NCBI RefSeq assembly: GCF_013113835.1
Contig: NZ_VTYQ01000003.1
Span: 62,001-126,000, forward strand
Direction of reading: 5' to 3'
DNA from: Vibrio sp. RE88
GTDB taxonomy: Bacteria > Pseudomonadota > Gammaproteobacteria > Enterobacterales > Vibrionaceae
Length of the DNA: 64,000 nucleotides
In this document: piece after piece, positions 36,837 through 47,950 of the stretch
Numbering within the stretch: the first letter of the stretch is position 1
Layout: the number at the start of each line of letters is the position of its first letter
Made by a program: the position numbers and the translations under genes
The notes under the pieces: generated by a model
Databases searched by the model: none
Told to the model about the DNA's origin: nothing
What the model saw: only the letters and a program-made list of their open reading frames with translations

Positions 36837-38075
36837 ATGCTTGGAAGCGCTTCTTCATCCTTAAACACCGACAGCCAAGAATTGCTGCTAACCAATGCAC
36901 GACTGGTCTCTATGGTCGCTGGATCGCAAGGGTATTCCGTTTCTGAGCCGAGTAGCCTTCTGATTCAGGGTGGAAAGATTGCACAAATCGGTGGCTCCGT
37001 GCTTTCTTGCACAAACTCTTATGATTGTAAAAACCAGTTGGTCACACCTGGATTTGTTGATTGCCACACTCACCTAGTCTACGCAGGTAATCGCGCCAAT
37101 GAGTTTGAAATGCGTCTTAATGGTGTCCCATACCCAGAGATTGCCAAGCAAGGTGGCGGAATTCTATCAACCGTTCGTGCAACGCGAGAAGCAAGTGAAG
37201 AAGCTTTAATTAACCTCGCCCTGCCACGATTGGACGGTTTGATTCGAACTGGTGTCACATCAGTAGAAGTCAAGTCGGGTTACGGTCTGACTGTAAAAGA
37301 CGAGATCAAAATGCTACGTGCAGCAAAAGCACTAGAAGATCACCGTAAGATTCGAATCACCACAACGTTACTCGCCGCACATGCCCTTCCTCCAGAGTAT
37401 GCGGGTAAAGCGGATGACTACATTAAACTGGTATGCGAAGAGATTATTCCTCTTGTCGCTGAGGAGAAGTTAGCAACTAGCGTCGATGTGTTCTGCGAAT
37501 CGATTGGCTTCAACTTGGAACAAACCGAAAAAGTCTTCGCCGCAGCCAAGCAATACGGTCTGCATGTAAAAGGTCACACTGAGCAGCTTTCTAACTTAGG
37601 TGGCACAGCCCTAACTGCTCGCTACCAAGGGCTGTCCGCCGATCATATCGAATATCTCGATGAAGATGGCGTAAAAGCACTCGCCCAATCTGGAACGGTT
37701 GCCACACTGCTACCTGGGGCGTTTTACTTCTTACGAGAAACCCAATTACCGCCTATTGAGCTACTTCGTCAACATAATGTTCCTATGGCAATTGCAACGG
37801 ATATGAACCCAGGCACCTCGCCTTTCTCAGATTTGACTATGATGATGAATATGGGCTGTACACTTTTTGGTCTAACACCTGAGGAAACATTGCGTGGCGT
37901 GACTTACAATGCTGCTCACGCGCTAGGCTTCGGTGACAGCCGAGGGCAAATTCAGCCGGGCTATGATGCTGATCTTGCTATTTGGGACGTGAGCCACCCT
38001 GCCGATTTCAGTTATCAGCAGGGTTTGTCACGCTTATCTGCTCGCGTGGTAAACGGAGAACTGGAATATGTCTAA
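36837..38075 (+). CDS. hutI: Imidazolonepropionase
   Basis: HutI hydrolyses imidazolone-5-propionate to N-formimidoyl-L-glutamate, step 3 of histidine breakdown. The 412-residue amidohydrolase has the metal motif [12 protein letters not shown], a further ligand in VKGHTEQL and the catalytic acid in [10 protein letters not shown]. It overlaps hutG by 8 bases. Confidence 0.95.
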   Translation: MLGSASSSLNTDSQELLLTNARLVSMVAGSQGYSVSEPSSLLIQGGKIAQIGGSVLSCTNSYDCKNQLVTPGFVDCHTHLVYAGNRANEFEMRLNGVPYPEIAKQGGGILSTVRATREASEEALINLALPRLDGLIRTGVTSVEVKSGYGLTVKDEIKMLRAAKALEDHRKIRITTTLLAAHALPPEYAGKADDYIKLVCEEIIPLVAEEKLATSVDVFCESIGFNLEQTEKVFAAAKQYGLHVKGHTEQLSNLGGTALTARYQGLSADHIEYLDEDGVKALAQSGTVATLLPGAFYFLRETQLPPIELLRQHNVPMAIATDMNPGTSPFSDLTMMMNMGCTLFGLTPEETLRGVTYNAAHALGFGDSRGQIQPGYDADLAIWDVSHPADFSYQQGLSRLSARVVNGELEYV

Positions 38076-39066
38076 CCTACCAACGACTAACCAGGATTTT
38101 CACTGGCAAGGACGCCATGACGCTGAAGATGGTGCGATGGGCAAACGCGTCCATCACGTTATCAAACAGTTGCAAGTGCAGGGCCTTGAACCTTATCGAA
38201 ATGCCGTGAGCATCTTGGGTTTTGCGTGCGATGCTGGTGTTGCGCGAAACAAAGGTCGCGTTGGCGCCAAAAAAGCGCCTGATTTGATTAGACGCGCACT
38301 TGCCAATATGGCTTGGCACAAAGAAAGTGCGCTTATCGATTTGGGTAATGTCGTCTGTGAAGATGACTTGCTGGAACAGTACCAATCAGAATGTGCTGAT
38401 GTCATCGCTGCAGCGCTTCGTTCTACTCCGGTTATCACACTCGGCGGCGGTCATGAAGTGGCGTGGGCTTCCTTTCAAGGACTTGCGCGCTACTTCGAGT
38501 ACTTAAACCCAGTAACGCCTCCTAAGATTGGTATCATCAATTTTGATGCTCACTTTGATTTACGTGCGTTTGAAAGCAGTAACGCCGATGTAAAACCCAG
38601 CTCTGGTACACCATTCAACCAAATTTATGATTACTGCCAAAAGCACGACTGGCCATTCCATTACGCCTGTTTAGGTGTGAGTAGAGCCAGTAATACACAG
38701 GCCTTGTTTGAGCGAGCCAAAGAGCTCAACGTGTGGTTCGTCGAGGACAAAGATCTCGCACATCTAAACCACATCTATCACCTGACCCAGTTGCAGCATT
38801 TCATCGATAATTGCGATTACATCTATCTCACCATCGATCTTGATGTTTTCCCAGCTGCGACGGCTCCGGGCGTCAGCGCCCCTGCTGCCAGAGGTGTCAG
38901 TATGGATACACTGGCACTCTTTTTAGACCGAATTTTACACTACAAACAGAAGTTGGTTATTGCCGACATCGCTGAGTACAACCCTACCTATGACGTTGAC
39001 AGTCAGACGGCGCGGTTAGCTGCAAGGCTTTGTTGGGATATTGCTAACGCCTTTTCCGAAAAATAG
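38068..39066 (+). CDS. hutG: Formimidoylglutamase
   Basis: HutG cleaves N-formimidoylglutamate to glutamate and formamide. It is a 332-residue arginase-family enzyme with the dimanganese motifs [17 protein letters not shown] and [10 protein letters not shown]. Overlap with hutI indicates translational coupling. An arginase-type HutG means the pathway here ends directly in glutamate. Confidence 0.95.
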   Translation: MSNLPTTNQDFHWQGRHDAEDGAMGKRVHHVIKQLQVQGLEPYRNAVSILGFACDAGVARNKGRVGAKKAPDLIRRALANMAWHKESALIDLGNVVCEDDLLEQYQSECADVIAAALRSTPVITLGGGHEVAWASFQGLARYFEYLNPVTPPKIGIINFDAHFDLRAFESSNADVKPSSGTPFNQIYDYCQKHDWPFHYACLGVSRASNTQALFERAKELNVWFVEDKDLAHLNHIYHLTQLQHFIDNCDYIYLTIDLDVFPAATAPGVSAPAARGVSMDTLALFLDRILHYKQKLVIADIAEYNPTYDVDSQTARLAARLCWDIANAFSEK

Positions 39067-39161
39067 AAAAACCAGAAAGGAAAGCAACTAAATTGCGTGA
39101 GAGCTTTGCTCTTGCGCCACTCGCTTTCAACCTGAAAACGTGAAATACAAGGAGTCTTACC

Positions 39162-40859
39162 ATGACGGAACGCCAAGTAGAAGATATGCGTCTCGATACA
39201 ACCCGCACTATTCGTGCCCCACATGGCACGGATCTGAGAGCAAAATCTTGGCTGACTGAAGCCCCGCTTCGCATGTTGATGAACAATTTGGATCCTGACG
39301 TTGCAGAGCATCCTCATTCGTTGGTTGTGTACGGCGGTATTGGCCGTGCAGCACGAAACTGGGAGTGTTTTGACAAGATTGTTGAAGTTTTGGAGCGTCT
39401 TGAAGACGACCAAACCTTACTGGTTCAGTCTGGTAAACCTGTTGGTGTATTCCCAACACACAAAAATGCGCCACGTGTTCTTATCGCAAACTCAAACCTA
39501 GTACCCCATTGGGCGAACTGGGAGCACTTTAATGAGTTGGATAAAGAAGGCTTGATGATGTACGGCCAGATGACCGCCGGCAGCTGGATCTACATCGGTT
39601 CACAGGGCATTGTTCAAGGCACTTATGAAACGTTTGTTTCTGTTGCGAAGAAGCACTTTGATGGCAAAGCAAACGGACGTTGGATTTTGACCGGTGGCCT
39701 TGGCGGCATGGGCGGCGCTCAGCCTCTGGCTGGCACCATGGCGGGCTTCTCTATGATCGCGGTTGAGTGTGACGAGTCTCGTATCGATTACCGTCTACGT
39801 ACAGGCTACGTTGACAAGAAGGCCACCAGCTTAGATGAAGCACTGGCAATCATTTATGAATCTGAAGAGCCTGTTTCTGTCGGCCTACTAGCAAACGCCG
39901 CAGATGTATTCCCTGAGCTGGTTGAGCGCAACATCACTCCAGATGTAGTGACAGACCAAACTTCAGCGCACGACCCACTCAACGGTTACCTTCCAATTGG
40001 TTGGTCGATGGAACACGCGGCCGATATGCGTAAGCAAGATGAAGCAGCTGTTGTCAAAGCAGCCAAAGAATCGATGGCGATTCAAGTTAAAGCGATGCTT
40101 GAGCTTCAAGAACGCGGTGCAGCGACTCTGGATTACGGTAATAACATCCGTCAAATGGCCCTAGAAGAAGGCGTAGATAACGCGTTTGACTTCCCGGGTT
40201 TCGTTCCAGCTTATATTCGTCCACTCTTCTGTGAAGGTATTGGTCCATTCCGCTGGGCAGCACTATCCGGTGACCCAGAAGATATCTACAAAACCGATCA
40301 GAAAGTCAAAGAGTTAATCCCAGATAACCCACACTTGCACAATTGGCTAGACATGGCCCGCGATCGTATTCAGTTCCAAGGCCTACCTGCTCGTATTTGT
40401 TGGGTTGGATTGAAAGATCGTGAACGCCTAGGCCAAGCATTCAATGAAATGGTCAAAAATGGCGAGCTTAAGGCGCCCGTTGTTATTGGCCGTGACCACC
40501 TAGATTCTGGTTCAGTCGCCAGCCCTAACCGTGAAACCGAGGGCATGATGGATGGTTCTGATGCAGTATCGGATTGGCCTCTGCTGAACGCTCTGCTAAA
40601 TACAGCAGGCGGTGCTACTTGGGTTTCACTCCACCACGGTGGCGGTGTAGGAATGGGCTTCTCTCAGCACTCTGGTATGGTTATTTGTTGTGATGGCAGT
40701 GATGATGCGTCTGAGCGAATTGCTCGCGTTCTTCACAATGACCCAGGCACAGGCGTGATGCGTCACGCAGACGCTGGCTATGACATTGCCAAGCAGTGCG
40801 CAGCAGAGCAAGGGCTCGACCTACCTATGCTCAACGAAGAGCTGAAGAAGCTTAAGTAA
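39162..40859 (+). CDS. hutU: Urocanate hydratase
   Basis: HutU converts urocanate to imidazolone propionate using tightly bound NAD as electrophile. The 565-residue protein is full length, with the glycine-rich [17 protein letters not shown]-binding motif and the conserved [13 protein letters not shown] segment. AAGGAG lies before the ATG. The order hutU-hutH downstream of hutI-hutG is that of one operon. Confidence 0.97.
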   Translation: MTERQVEDMRLDTTRTIRAPHGTDLRAKSWLTEAPLRMLMNNLDPDVAEHPHSLVVYGGIGRAARNWECFDKIVEVLERLEDDQTLLVQSGKPVGVFPTHKNAPRVLIANSNLVPHWANWEHFNELDKEGLMMYGQMTAGSWIYIGSQGIVQGTYETFVSVAKKHFDGKANGRWILTGGLGGMGGAQPLAGTMAGFSMIAVECDESRIDYRLRTGYVDKKATSLDEALAIIYESEEPVSVGLLANAADVFPELVERNITPDVVTDQTSAHDPLNGYLPIGWSMEHAADMRKQDEAAVVKAAKESMAIQVKAMLELQERGAATLDYGNNIRQMALEEGVDNAFDFPGFVPAYIRPLFCEGIGPFRWAALSGDPEDIYKTDQKVKELIPDNPHLHNWLDMARDRIQFQGLPARICWVGLKDRERLGQAFNEMVKNGELKAPVVIGRDHLDSGSVASPNRETEGMMDGSDAVSDWPLLNALLNTAGGATWVSLHHGGGVGMGFSQHSGMVICCDGSDDASERIARVLHNDPGTGVMRHADAGYDIAKQCAAEQGLDLPMLNEELKKLK

Positions 40860-40886
40860 GCACACCTGAAGAAAGGAAAGACAAAG

Positions 40887-42419
40887 ATGTTAAATTTAAC
40901 GCTAAAGCCGGGAAATATTAGCTTAAAAGAACTCCGCCAGGTGAGCCGTTCTCCTGCAAGATTGACTCTGGATCCGGAAGCCATTCCTGCTATCGATGAA
41001 AGCACTAAAGTGGTTGAACAAGTGATTGCCGAAGACCGCACTGTCTACGGCATCAACACAGGCTTTGGTCTGCTTGCTAACACTCGCATTGCACCAGAAG
41101 ATCTCGAGACGCTGCAAAAAAGTATCGTGTTGTCACATGCGGCAGGTATCGGCGAGTTCATGTCAGATGAAACAGTTCGCCTGATGATGGTACTCAAGAT
41201 CAACAGCCTTGCTCGCGGTTTTTCCGGTATTCGCCTTAAAGTCATTCAAGCGCTGATCGACCTAGTCAACTCTCAGGTCTATCCATGTGTGCCACAAAAA
41301 GGCTCTGTGGGTGCTTCTGGCGACCTTGCGCCACTGGCGCACATGAGTACCGTATTACTCGGTGAAGGTCAGGCACGCCACAACGGTAAGATCATCTCAG
41401 GTCTGGAAGCGATGAAAATCGCTGGCCTTGAACCAATCACACTTGCGCCTAAAGAAGGCCTTGCGCTGCTTAACGGCACTCAAGCATCGACTGCCTTTGC
41501 GCTTGAGGGCCTGTTTGCTGCTGAAGATCTGTTTGCTTCAGCAACAACCTGTGGCGCAATGTCTGTAGAAGCGGCACTGGGAAGCCGTCGTCCATTCGAC
41601 CCTCGTATTCACCGCGTGCGTGGCCATCGAGGCCAAATGGACGCCGCACTGGCTTATCGCCACGTATTGGATGCCAATAGTGAAATCGGCGACTCACACA
41701 CAGGTTGTGAGAAAGTTCAGGATCCATACTCTCTGCGCTGTCAGCCTCAAGTTATGGGCGCGTGTTTACAACAAATCCGTAACGCCGCTGACATTCTGGA
41801 AGTGGAAGCTAACTCTGTCTCTGACAACCCACTGGTTTTTGCCGAAGACGGTGACATCATCTCTGGTGGTAACTTCCATGCTGAGCCTGTCGCCATGGCA
41901 GCGGATAACCTAGCTTTAGCCATTGCTGAGATTGGCAGCCTCTCTGAGCGTCGTATGGCACTGTTGATCGACAGCGCACTGAGTAAGCTACCGCCTTTCC
42001 TTGTCGACAACGGCGGTGTTAACTCAGGCTTTATGATTGCTCAGGTCACCTCCGCTGCATTAGCAAGTGAAAACAAAACGCTGGCTCATCCTGCGTCTGT
42101 TGATAGCTTGCCAACATCGGCAAACCAAGAAGATCATGTCTCTATGGCAACGTTTGCAGGGCGCCGTCTACGTGACATGGCGGAAAATACTCGCGGCATT
42201 TTGGCAGTTGAGTATCTTGCGGCCGCTCAGGGGATAGACTTCCGTGCTCCAAACAAGTCGTCTACGAAAGTCGAAGAGGCGAAACAGATCTTGCGTGAGA
42301 AAGTGTCTTTCTACGATAAAGACCGCTACTTTGCACCAGACATCGAGCAAGCAAACAGTTTACTCAAGCTTGCAGTGCACAATCATCTGATGCCAGACTC
42401 GATTCTACCTAGTATCTAA
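40887..42419 (+). CDS. hutH: Histidine ammonia-lyase
   Basis: HutH deaminates histidine to urocanate, the first step of the pathway. The 510-residue protein carries the Ala143-Ser144-Gly145 triplet in [15 protein letters not shown] that forms the MIO cofactor, and the NGTQAS and SDNPL motifs of the family. AAAGGAAAG lies before the ATG, 27 bases after hutU. A terminator follows. Confidence 0.97.
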   Translation: MLNLTLKPGNISLKELRQVSRSPARLTLDPEAIPAIDESTKVVEQVIAEDRTVYGINTGFGLLANTRIAPEDLETLQKSIVLSHAAGIGEFMSDETVRLMMVLKINSLARGFSGIRLKVIQALIDLVNSQVYPCVPQKGSVGASGDLAPLAHMSTVLLGEGQARHNGKIISGLEAMKIAGLEPITLAPKEGLALLNGTQASTAFALEGLFAAEDLFASATTCGAMSVEAALGSRRPFDPRIHRVRGHRGQMDAALAYRHVLDANSEIGDSHTGCEKVQDPYSLRCQPQVMGACLQQIRNAADILEVEANSVSDNPLVFAEDGDIISGGNFHAEPVAMAADNLALAIAEIGSLSERRMALLIDSALSKLPPFLVDNGGVNSGFMIAQVTSAALASENKTLAHPASVDSLPTSANQEDHVSMATFAGRRLRDMAENTRGILAVEYLAAAQGIDFRAPNKSSTKVEEAKQILREKVSFYDKDRYFAPDIEQANSLLKLAVHNHLMPDSILPSI

Positions 42420-42430
42420 ACACCAATATG

Positions 42431-42460
42431 AGGGCTCCGATTCGGAGCCCTTTCTTCTTC
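42431..42460 (+). terminator. Rho-independent terminator of the hut operon
   Basis: AGGGCTCCG (42431-42439) pairs with CGGAGCCCT (42443-42451), followed by TTCTTCTTC, 12 bases past hutH. Confidence 0.9.
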
Positions 42461-42556
42461 TCAATGTCATAATTCAGTAATAACTCCACTGGATGGACCA
42501 TTCAAAAAGAATCGTCATATATAATCCATCTCAGTTTTGGCTATTTACCGTAAATT

Positions 42557-43282
42557 ATGTTTTTAAAACCATATTTTTCTAACAACGACAAGCAGTTCCA
42601 GTTCACTCGTCAGCAAGCAAGCCATTTTGCTAAGATGGTTGCAGGCGACTTCAACCCAATTCACGATGAAGACAACAAGCGCTTCTGCGTTCCGGGCGAC
42701 CTGCTTTTCGCTGTCTTACTACAGAAAGAAGGCGTCAGCCAGAAGATGCGTTTTGATTTCTCAGGTATGGTCAGTGACGGTGTTGCTCTGCACATTGAAA
42801 ACAAGTGTGACAAAGAAGCCGCTGTTGTTGACGAAAGCGGTAAAGAATACCTACACATGAATCGCGAAGGCGAAGTAAATCGTGATGCCGCATTCATCGA
42901 GCATGTCGTAACAAATTACGTTCAGTTCTCAGGCATGAACTTTCCACACATCATGGTTCCACTAATGGAAGAACAGCAGATGATGATCAACTGCCAGCGC
43001 CCGTTAGTGATTTACGAGAGCATGGAAGTGGAATTCACTCGCTTAAACCTATCCCACCCAGAAGTCGAGTTTGCAGGTGCAACGTTTGATGTTGAAGGCA
43101 AACGTGGTGTTGTCACATTGAATTTCGACTTTAAAGAAGGTGACGAGGTTGTCGGTAAAGGCGTTAAGCGTATGGTTGCGAGTGGTTTGAAGCCATACAA
43201 CCAAGAAGACATTGACGGCTTAGTGACTCGCTTTAACGAGCGCAAAGAGGAATTCTTAGCGCAGTTCAACAAAGCGGCATAG
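42557..43282 (+). CDS. DUF3581 family protein, MaoC/hot-dog-like
   Basis: A 241-residue soluble protein assigned to DUF3581. Residues about 20-60 read FAKMVAGDFNPIHDEDNKRFCVPGDLL, matching the catalytic DxNPxHxD pattern of R-specific enoyl-CoA hydratases and MaoC-like hot-dog enzymes. A second half with weaker hot-dog character follows, so a double hot-dog is possible. A hydratase or thioester-binding role is inference. It stands alone with its own terminator. Confidence 0.72.
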   Translation: MFLKPYFSNNDKQFQFTRQQASHFAKMVAGDFNPIHDEDNKRFCVPGDLLFAVLLQKEGVSQKMRFDFSGMVSDGVALHIENKCDKEAAVVDESGKEYLHMNREGEVNRDAAFIEHVVTNYVQFSGMNFPHIMVPLMEEQQMMINCQRPLVIYESMEVEFTRLNLSHPEVEFAGATFDVEGKRGVVTLNFDFKEGDEVVGKGVKRMVASGLKPYNQEDIDGLVTRFNERKEEFLAQFNKAA

Positions 43283-43300
43283 CCTACCCAGATTTCTAAA

Positions 43301-43334
43301 AAGAACCCCGCTCAAATGAGCGGGGTTCTTTTAT
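43301..43334. terminator. Terminator between DUF3581 gene and ICMT-like gene
   Basis: AAGAACCCCGCTC (43301-43313) pairs with GAGCGGGGTTCTT (43318-43330), with T-rich sides on both strands, so it can serve both converging genes. Confidence 0.9.
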
Positions 43335-43792
43335 ATCCAGCGTCTGACACGTTGCTTGTAGTCTAAATAAGCGGCCCCAAAAAGTTCTTCCAGAGCACGC
43401 TCTTCTGGGCTAATTTGAAAACGATTCATGTACAGTACAAACACGAAAGCCAGCGCAATGCACAACAAGTTCTGCTGCCAGTACGCAAACCCAAGCAACA
43501 ACAAAAACATACCCAGATACATTGGGTTTCGCGAGTAGGCAAACACTCCACTATCTACCACTTGAGACGCATCCTTCACCTTGACTGGATTCACGGTTGT
43601 GTTCGCTTTGCGAAACTCGTAGACCCCGGCTAAGCCAACAAAAACAGAAATCGCGAAGCACGCCAATAAAACTATCCAAGGTATCGGTAAACCAACCGAG
43701 AAAGTGTGGAACTCGTGCCCCACATGGTTCATCACCACACCGAGAACAATAAACTGGGCAACAGGAGGGATTTTTCTTTCTAATTTTTCCAT
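43331..43792 (-). CDS. Isoprenylcysteine methyltransferase-like membrane protein
   Basis: About 153 residues from the ATG at 43792 (a TTG 9 bases up is possible). Four hydrophobic segments and the C-terminal FAYSRNPMYLGMFLLLLG ... EERALEELFGAAYLDYKQRVRRW pattern identify the ICMT/phospholipid methyltransferase family, which uses SAM at the membrane. Bacterial members act on unknown lipids or small molecules. Terminators flank it on both sides. Confidence 0.8.
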   Translation of the reverse strand: MEKLERKIPPVAQFIVLGVVMNHVGHEFHTFSVGLPIPWIVLLACFAISVFVGLAGVYEFRKANTTVNPVKVKDASQVVDSGVFAYSRNPMYLGMFLLLLGFAYWQQNLLCIALAFVFVLYMNRFQISPEERALEELFGAAYLDYKQRVRRWI

Positions 43793-43820
43793 AATGTTCA
43801 ATAGTTTTGCTGACGTTACT

Positions 43821-43851
43821 AAAAAATAGCCCAGCTTTGAAAGCTGGGCTA
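43821..43851 (-). terminator. Rho-independent terminator of ydiJ
   Basis: TAGCCCAGCTT (43827-43837) pairs with AAGCTGGGCTA (43841-43851). On the minus strand a TTTTTT run follows, 8 bases past the ydiJ stop. Confidence 0.9.
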
Positions 43852-43858
43852 GGTTTAA

Positions 43859-46800
43859 TCACACAATTTGTAGTAGTGCCTGTAAAGGATGCTTCACTTT
43901 GACATCCTCAAAGCGCTTCACCTGACTTCGACAGGAATAGCCGGTAATCAAGCAACGTTCCTTCGGCAACTGCTCTAGTTGAGGCTTCCAGCTCAGCCCA
44001 TAAATGTCTCTCGACATCTGCAACTTATCGACCTCGTGGCCGAACGTTCCTGCCATACCACAACAGCCCACAGGAACCGTATTCAGGCGGGAACCAAAGT
44101 GCGAGAATATTGCTCCCCACTCTTTCTCTGCGTTTGGCATTTTGGTTTTCTCTGTACAGTGAGCTAGAAGATACCAAGGTTCTTCTGCACTTGTACCAGA
44201 AGCCTCAAACTCACCTAACCTAGGTTGCAGCCATTCATGAACCGTCAGCACTTCGAAATCACCACGCTTATCGCCAAGCACTTCGTTATACTCATCGCGA
44301 TAGCAGAGCACCAATGCGGGGTCCACGCCAACCATAGACACTTCCAGATCGGCGACTTGTTGTAAGAACATCGCTGTGCTCTTAGCACTTTTGGCAAAAC
44401 GCTGTAAGAAACCTTTCACGTGTTGAGCTTTACCATTAGGTTTGAAAGGCAGCAAAACCGGCGTTTTACCAAGTTTAGTCAGCAGCTTAGCAAAATCTTC
44501 CACCACTTCCGCATCGTAGTAGCTGGTAAATGGGTCTTGTACGATCACCACATGGTTCGCTTTATCTTCTTTAGACAAAGCCGCTAGGTATTGCAGATCA
44601 AAAGGTTGATAGTGCTGCAATCTCGACTTGAGTGTTGGCACTGACATGAATGGCGCATCAGTATAACCCACCGCAGAAGCTGTGAGACTTTGGACCCATT
44701 TCTGGTTGAGAACACCATTCACTAACTTCGGCGCTTTCGCCATGACAGGTAAAACTGATTCTATATTCGCGACCAGATAATCCTTTGCAGGACGCTGATA
44801 GCGCGAATAATAAATATTCAGGAATCTTGAGCGGAAGCTTGGTACATCTACCTTAATCGGACATTGGCTGGCACAAGCTTTACAGGCTAGACAGCCATTC
44901 ATCGCTTCGTAGACTTCATGAGAAAAGTCATACTCATGACGCTTGTTTAAAGAATTACGCACTCTGTCCAGCATCGACTTGATGGATGACGTTTCTTCTA
45001 AAGCCTGCTTCTCCAAATCAAGAATATCCACACCCTGCTCTGTCAGCTGACGCAGCCACTCACGAACCAAGCCAGCACGACCTTTCGGAGAATGGCGACG
45101 ATCTGCCGTCACTTTCATTGAAGGACACATTGGCGAAGATGTATCGTAGTTAAAGCAAAGGCCGTTACCGTTACATTCCATCGCCTGCTTAAAACTGTCT
45201 CGCACTTCAACGTCGATCTGGCGATCAAAGTAGCCGCGCTTTGTATCTGTGACTTTGACTAGTTCTTCTTGGCTCTCTAGTGGTGTACAGATCTTGCCGG
45301 GGTTCATCTTGTTGTAAGGGTCAAACGCCGCTTTTACTCGTCTCAACTCAGTAAAGAGCTCTTCACCGAAGAACTCTGGGCCATATTCTGAGCGGTAACC
45401 TTTACCGTGTTCACCCCACATCAAACCACCGTATTTAGCGACGAGCTTAACAACTTCGTCAGACACTTCATGCATCAAGGCTTCTTGCTTAGGATCGCAC
45501 AAATCTAACGCTGGTCGCACATGAAGAACACCTGCATCAACGTGGCCAAACATGCCGTAACTGAGAGATTTGGAATCCAGTAGCTCTCGAAATTCAACAA
45601 TAAAGTCGGCTAGGTTTTCAGGAGGGACACAAGTGTCTTCTGCGAATGCGACAGGTTTCGCTCTTCCTTTCGCTGCGCCAAGCAAGCCCACCGCTTTTTT
45701 GCGCATGTTGTAGATACGGCCAATGCTAGCCACATCGCTACATACCTGATAACCGATAATACCCGCTTGCTCGGCTTCCATCATTTCATCTAAGCGTTTA
45801 GTCAGAGCTTCGACCTGCTGCTCGACTTCCTCAACATCTTGGCCAGCATACTCCACCATATTGATGCCTTGCATATCTTTGCCTGGAACGTCAGTCAGCA
45901 AATCGCTGACGGTATGCCAGACAATATCTTGCTTAGCCAGATTGAGTACTTTTGAGTCGATGGTTTCTACTGAGAGCGCATTGGCTTCAACCATAAATGG
46001 CGCATTACGCAGTGCGGAATCAAAGCTGTTGTATTTCACGTTCACTAACGTGCGAGCTTTAGGGATTGGAGTGAGGTTAAGCTTAGCCTCAGTGATAAAC
46101 GCCAAAGAGCCTTCTGCGCCACACAACACTCGGGTTAAATCGAAGCTCTGTGTCTCTTCATCCAATGCATTCTTTAAGTCATAACCCGTCAGAAAGCGAT
46201 TGAGAGGTGGAAATTTCGCGTTGATTTGCTCGCGCTTGCTACGACAAACTTGCTCGGTCACCTGTAATGCTTGGTATGCATATTCGCCATCCTCAGGCTC
46301 CCCTTGAGACATATCCGACTCAAGCACAGAACCATCGGCAAATACAGCCTGCAAAGACAATACATGATCAGACGTTTTTCCGTATTTCAGTGAGCCTTGA
46401 CCGGAAGCATCGGTATTGATCATGCCGCCCAAAGTGGCACGGTTACTGGTCGAAAGATCAGGCGAGAAAAAATAGCCATAAGGCCTGATAGCATCGTTTA
46501 ACTGATCCTTAACCACACCGGTCTGAACACGAACCCAGCCTTCCTTTTCGTTGATCTCCAGCACCTTGTTCATATGGCGTGACAAATCAACCACGATACC
46601 TTTAGTCAGCGACTGACCATTAGTTCCTGTACCGCCGCCGCGCGGGGAAAAAGTAATACGTTCATATTGCGATTGGCTACTGAGCTTGCCGATTAAAGCA
46701 ACGTCTTGAGTCGATTTCGGGTGAACAACCGACTGGGGTAATTGCTGATAAACACTGTTGTCAGTGGCAACAGCCAGGCGGCTTGAGTATTGGCTTTCGA

Positions 46801-46891
46801 TGTCTCCGGAAAAACCCGATTGTCGGAGTTCTTCTAGAAAACTGAGTACGACGGGATCCACATCAGATTGAGAGTGTAATCTTGGTAACAT
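43859..46891 (-). CDS. ydiJ: YdiJ FAD and Fe-S oxidoreductase
   Basis: A 1010-residue fusion. The N-terminal half is a VAO-type FAD domain (SPRGGGTGTNGQSL, GGMINTDASGQGSLKYG) and FAD-linked oxidase C-terminal domain. Then come a 4Fe-4S segment with CLACKACASQCPIKVD (about 666-681) and a CCG-type GCCGMAGTFGHEV domain. Length and order match YdiJ, which oxidises a D-2-hydroxyacid (D-2-hydroxyglutarate or D-lactate in reported cases) and passes electrons onward. No partner subunit is adjacent. Confidence 0.9.
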   Translation of the reverse strand: MLPRLHSQSDVDPVVLSFLEELRQSGFSGDIESQYSSRLAVATDNSVYQQLPQSVVHPKSTQDVALIGKLSSQSQYERITFSPRGGGTGTNGQSLTKGIVVDLSRHMNKVLEINEKEGWVRVQTGVVKDQLNDAIRPYGYFFSPDLSTSNRATLGGMINTDASGQGSLKYGKTSDHVLSLQAVFADGSVLESDMSQGEPEDGEYAYQALQVTEQVCRSKREQINAKFPPLNRFLTGYDLKNALDEETQSFDLTRVLCGAEGSLAFITEAKLNLTPIPKARTLVNVKYNSFDSALRNAPFMVEANALSVETIDSKVLNLAKQDIVWHTVSDLLTDVPGKDMQGINMVEYAGQDVEEVEQQVEALTKRLDEMMEAEQAGIIGYQVCSDVASIGRIYNMRKKAVGLLGAAKGRAKPVAFAEDTCVPPENLADFIVEFRELLDSKSLSYGMFGHVDAGVLHVRPALDLCDPKQEALMHEVSDEVVKLVAKYGGLMWGEHGKGYRSEYGPEFFGEELFTELRRVKAAFDPYNKMNPGKICTPLESQEELVKVTDTKRGYFDRQIDVEVRDSFKQAMECNGNGLCFNYDTSSPMCPSMKVTADRRHSPKGRAGLVREWLRQLTEQGVDILDLEKQALEETSSIKSMLDRVRNSLNKRHEYDFSHEVYEAMNGCLACKACASQCPIKVDVPSFRSRFLNIYYSRYQRPAKDYLVANIESVLPVMAKAPKLVNGVLNQKWVQSLTASAVGYTDAPFMSVPTLKSRLQHYQPFDLQYLAALSKEDKANHVVIVQDPFTSYYDAEVVEDFAKLLTKLGKTPVLLPFKPNGKAQHVKGFLQRFAKSAKSTAMFLQQVADLEVSMVGVDPALVLCYRDEYNEVLGDKRGDFEVLTVHEWLQPRLGEFEASGTSAEEPWYLLAHCTEKTKMPNAEKEWGAIFSHFGSRLNTVPVGCCGMAGTFGHEVDKLQMSRDIYGLSWKPQLEQLPKERCLITGYSCRSQVKRFEDVKVKHPLQALLQIV

Positions 46892-47080
46892 TTGCTTCCT
46901 GCCCCTACTACGCTGATCCTATTCAGCATTGGGTTCAATACAATAAGTAATATTTTTTTGATTTTCGTCACTTTACAACATTTGAAAGGGTGAATAAAAC
47001 AGAATTGCAATGTCAGAATGGCACTAATCGCAATTCTTACCCACACTTAGTAATTATACCTAGATTAGTAAGTGTCTTTT

Positions 47081-47779
47081 ATGAGCGAATCATCAATGAA
47101 AAAAAATAAAATTATCACCACAGAAGATATTCTATTAAAGCTTTGCCAATCTGTGTCTGGCGTGCTGACTTCAGCAACAAGCTCCGATATTAGCTATTCA
47201 GCAATGGTGCAGAAAATCACAAAAACCAGCCTGAAACCTGACTTCGGGTGTTTTGTATTGTTTGACGGCGGTTTTTCAGGACTGGTTGTTATCAACTTTA
47301 CTTCGAAAGCCGCTTTAGAGATTTACACAAATTACATGCGCAACATGGGCATGCCAGAAGAAGAATTAGCCGTACTGCACACCTCTGATGAAGTAGGCGA
47401 TGTTCTCGGTGAACTTATGAACCAACTGGTGGGTGATTTTACTAACCAGGTGAGAAAAGATCTGCAAACGCATATCACTCAGAACCAGCCGAAAATGTTA
47501 ACGCTGAACAAACAGGTGATCTTGTCGGTAGACACCAACTTAGATCGTCCACAAGCGCGTCGAGTTACCTTCTCCACAGAGAGCGGCAACATTTTCTACC
47601 TTGAGCTAGCGATGGACAAAACTGAGTTTATTCAACTAGAGGAATTCGAATCACACGAAGATGAGAGCCCAGATTCGATTCTTGAGCAAGCTCAGAAAAA
47701 GCTAACATCTAAGAAAGAAACGCCACAAGAAGAAGCCGATCCAAATGGCAGCGATCTACTCGATGAACTAGGTATCTAA
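47081..47779 (+). CDS. DUF3334 protein, CheX-like
   Basis: About 232 residues from the ATG at 47081; a GTG at 47072 and ATG at 47096 are alternatives, and none has a strong ribosome binding site. It is assigned to DUF3334 as I recall it. Residues around TSDEVGDVLGELMNQLVGDFTNQV have the helix pattern of CheX/CheC/FliY phosphatases that dephosphorylate CheY. The acidic, Glu-rich C-terminal ~50 residues are probably disordered. Function unproven. Confidence 0.68.
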   Translation: MSESSMKKNKIITTEDILLKLCQSVSGVLTSATSSDISYSAMVQKITKTSLKPDFGCFVLFDGGFSGLVVINFTSKAALEIYTNYMRNMGMPEEELAVLHTSDEVGDVLGELMNQLVGDFTNQVRKDLQTHITQNQPKMLTLNKQVILSVDTNLDRPQARRVTFSTESGNIFYLELAMDKTEFIQLEEFESHEDESPDSILEQAQKKLTSKKETPQEEADPNGSDLLDELGI

Positions 47780-47801
47780 ACCAACTCCCTCTTCTTTCAA
47801 T

Positions 47802-47828
47802 AAGCCGCTGAACAACAGCGGCTTTTTT
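47802..47828 (+). terminator. Rho-independent terminator after the DUF3334 gene
   Basis: AAGCCGCTG (47802-47810) pairs with CAGCGGCTT (47816-47824), followed by TTTT. Confidence 0.92.
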
Positions 47829-47950
47829 GTATTTGTTAATGCTTTGTTTCGAAACAAATCTTCCAAGCGGACCATTCAAGAGTTTCGTTTTAATGTCAGA
47901 AGCGTTAAAATGGTCGACTTCGTAAAAATCAGTGAGATTTTCTGTTGTCG

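Noticed and set aside
39003..39474. Long antisense frames over hutG/hutU
   Set aside because: Shadow frames of strongly coding hut genes with no ribosome binding sites.
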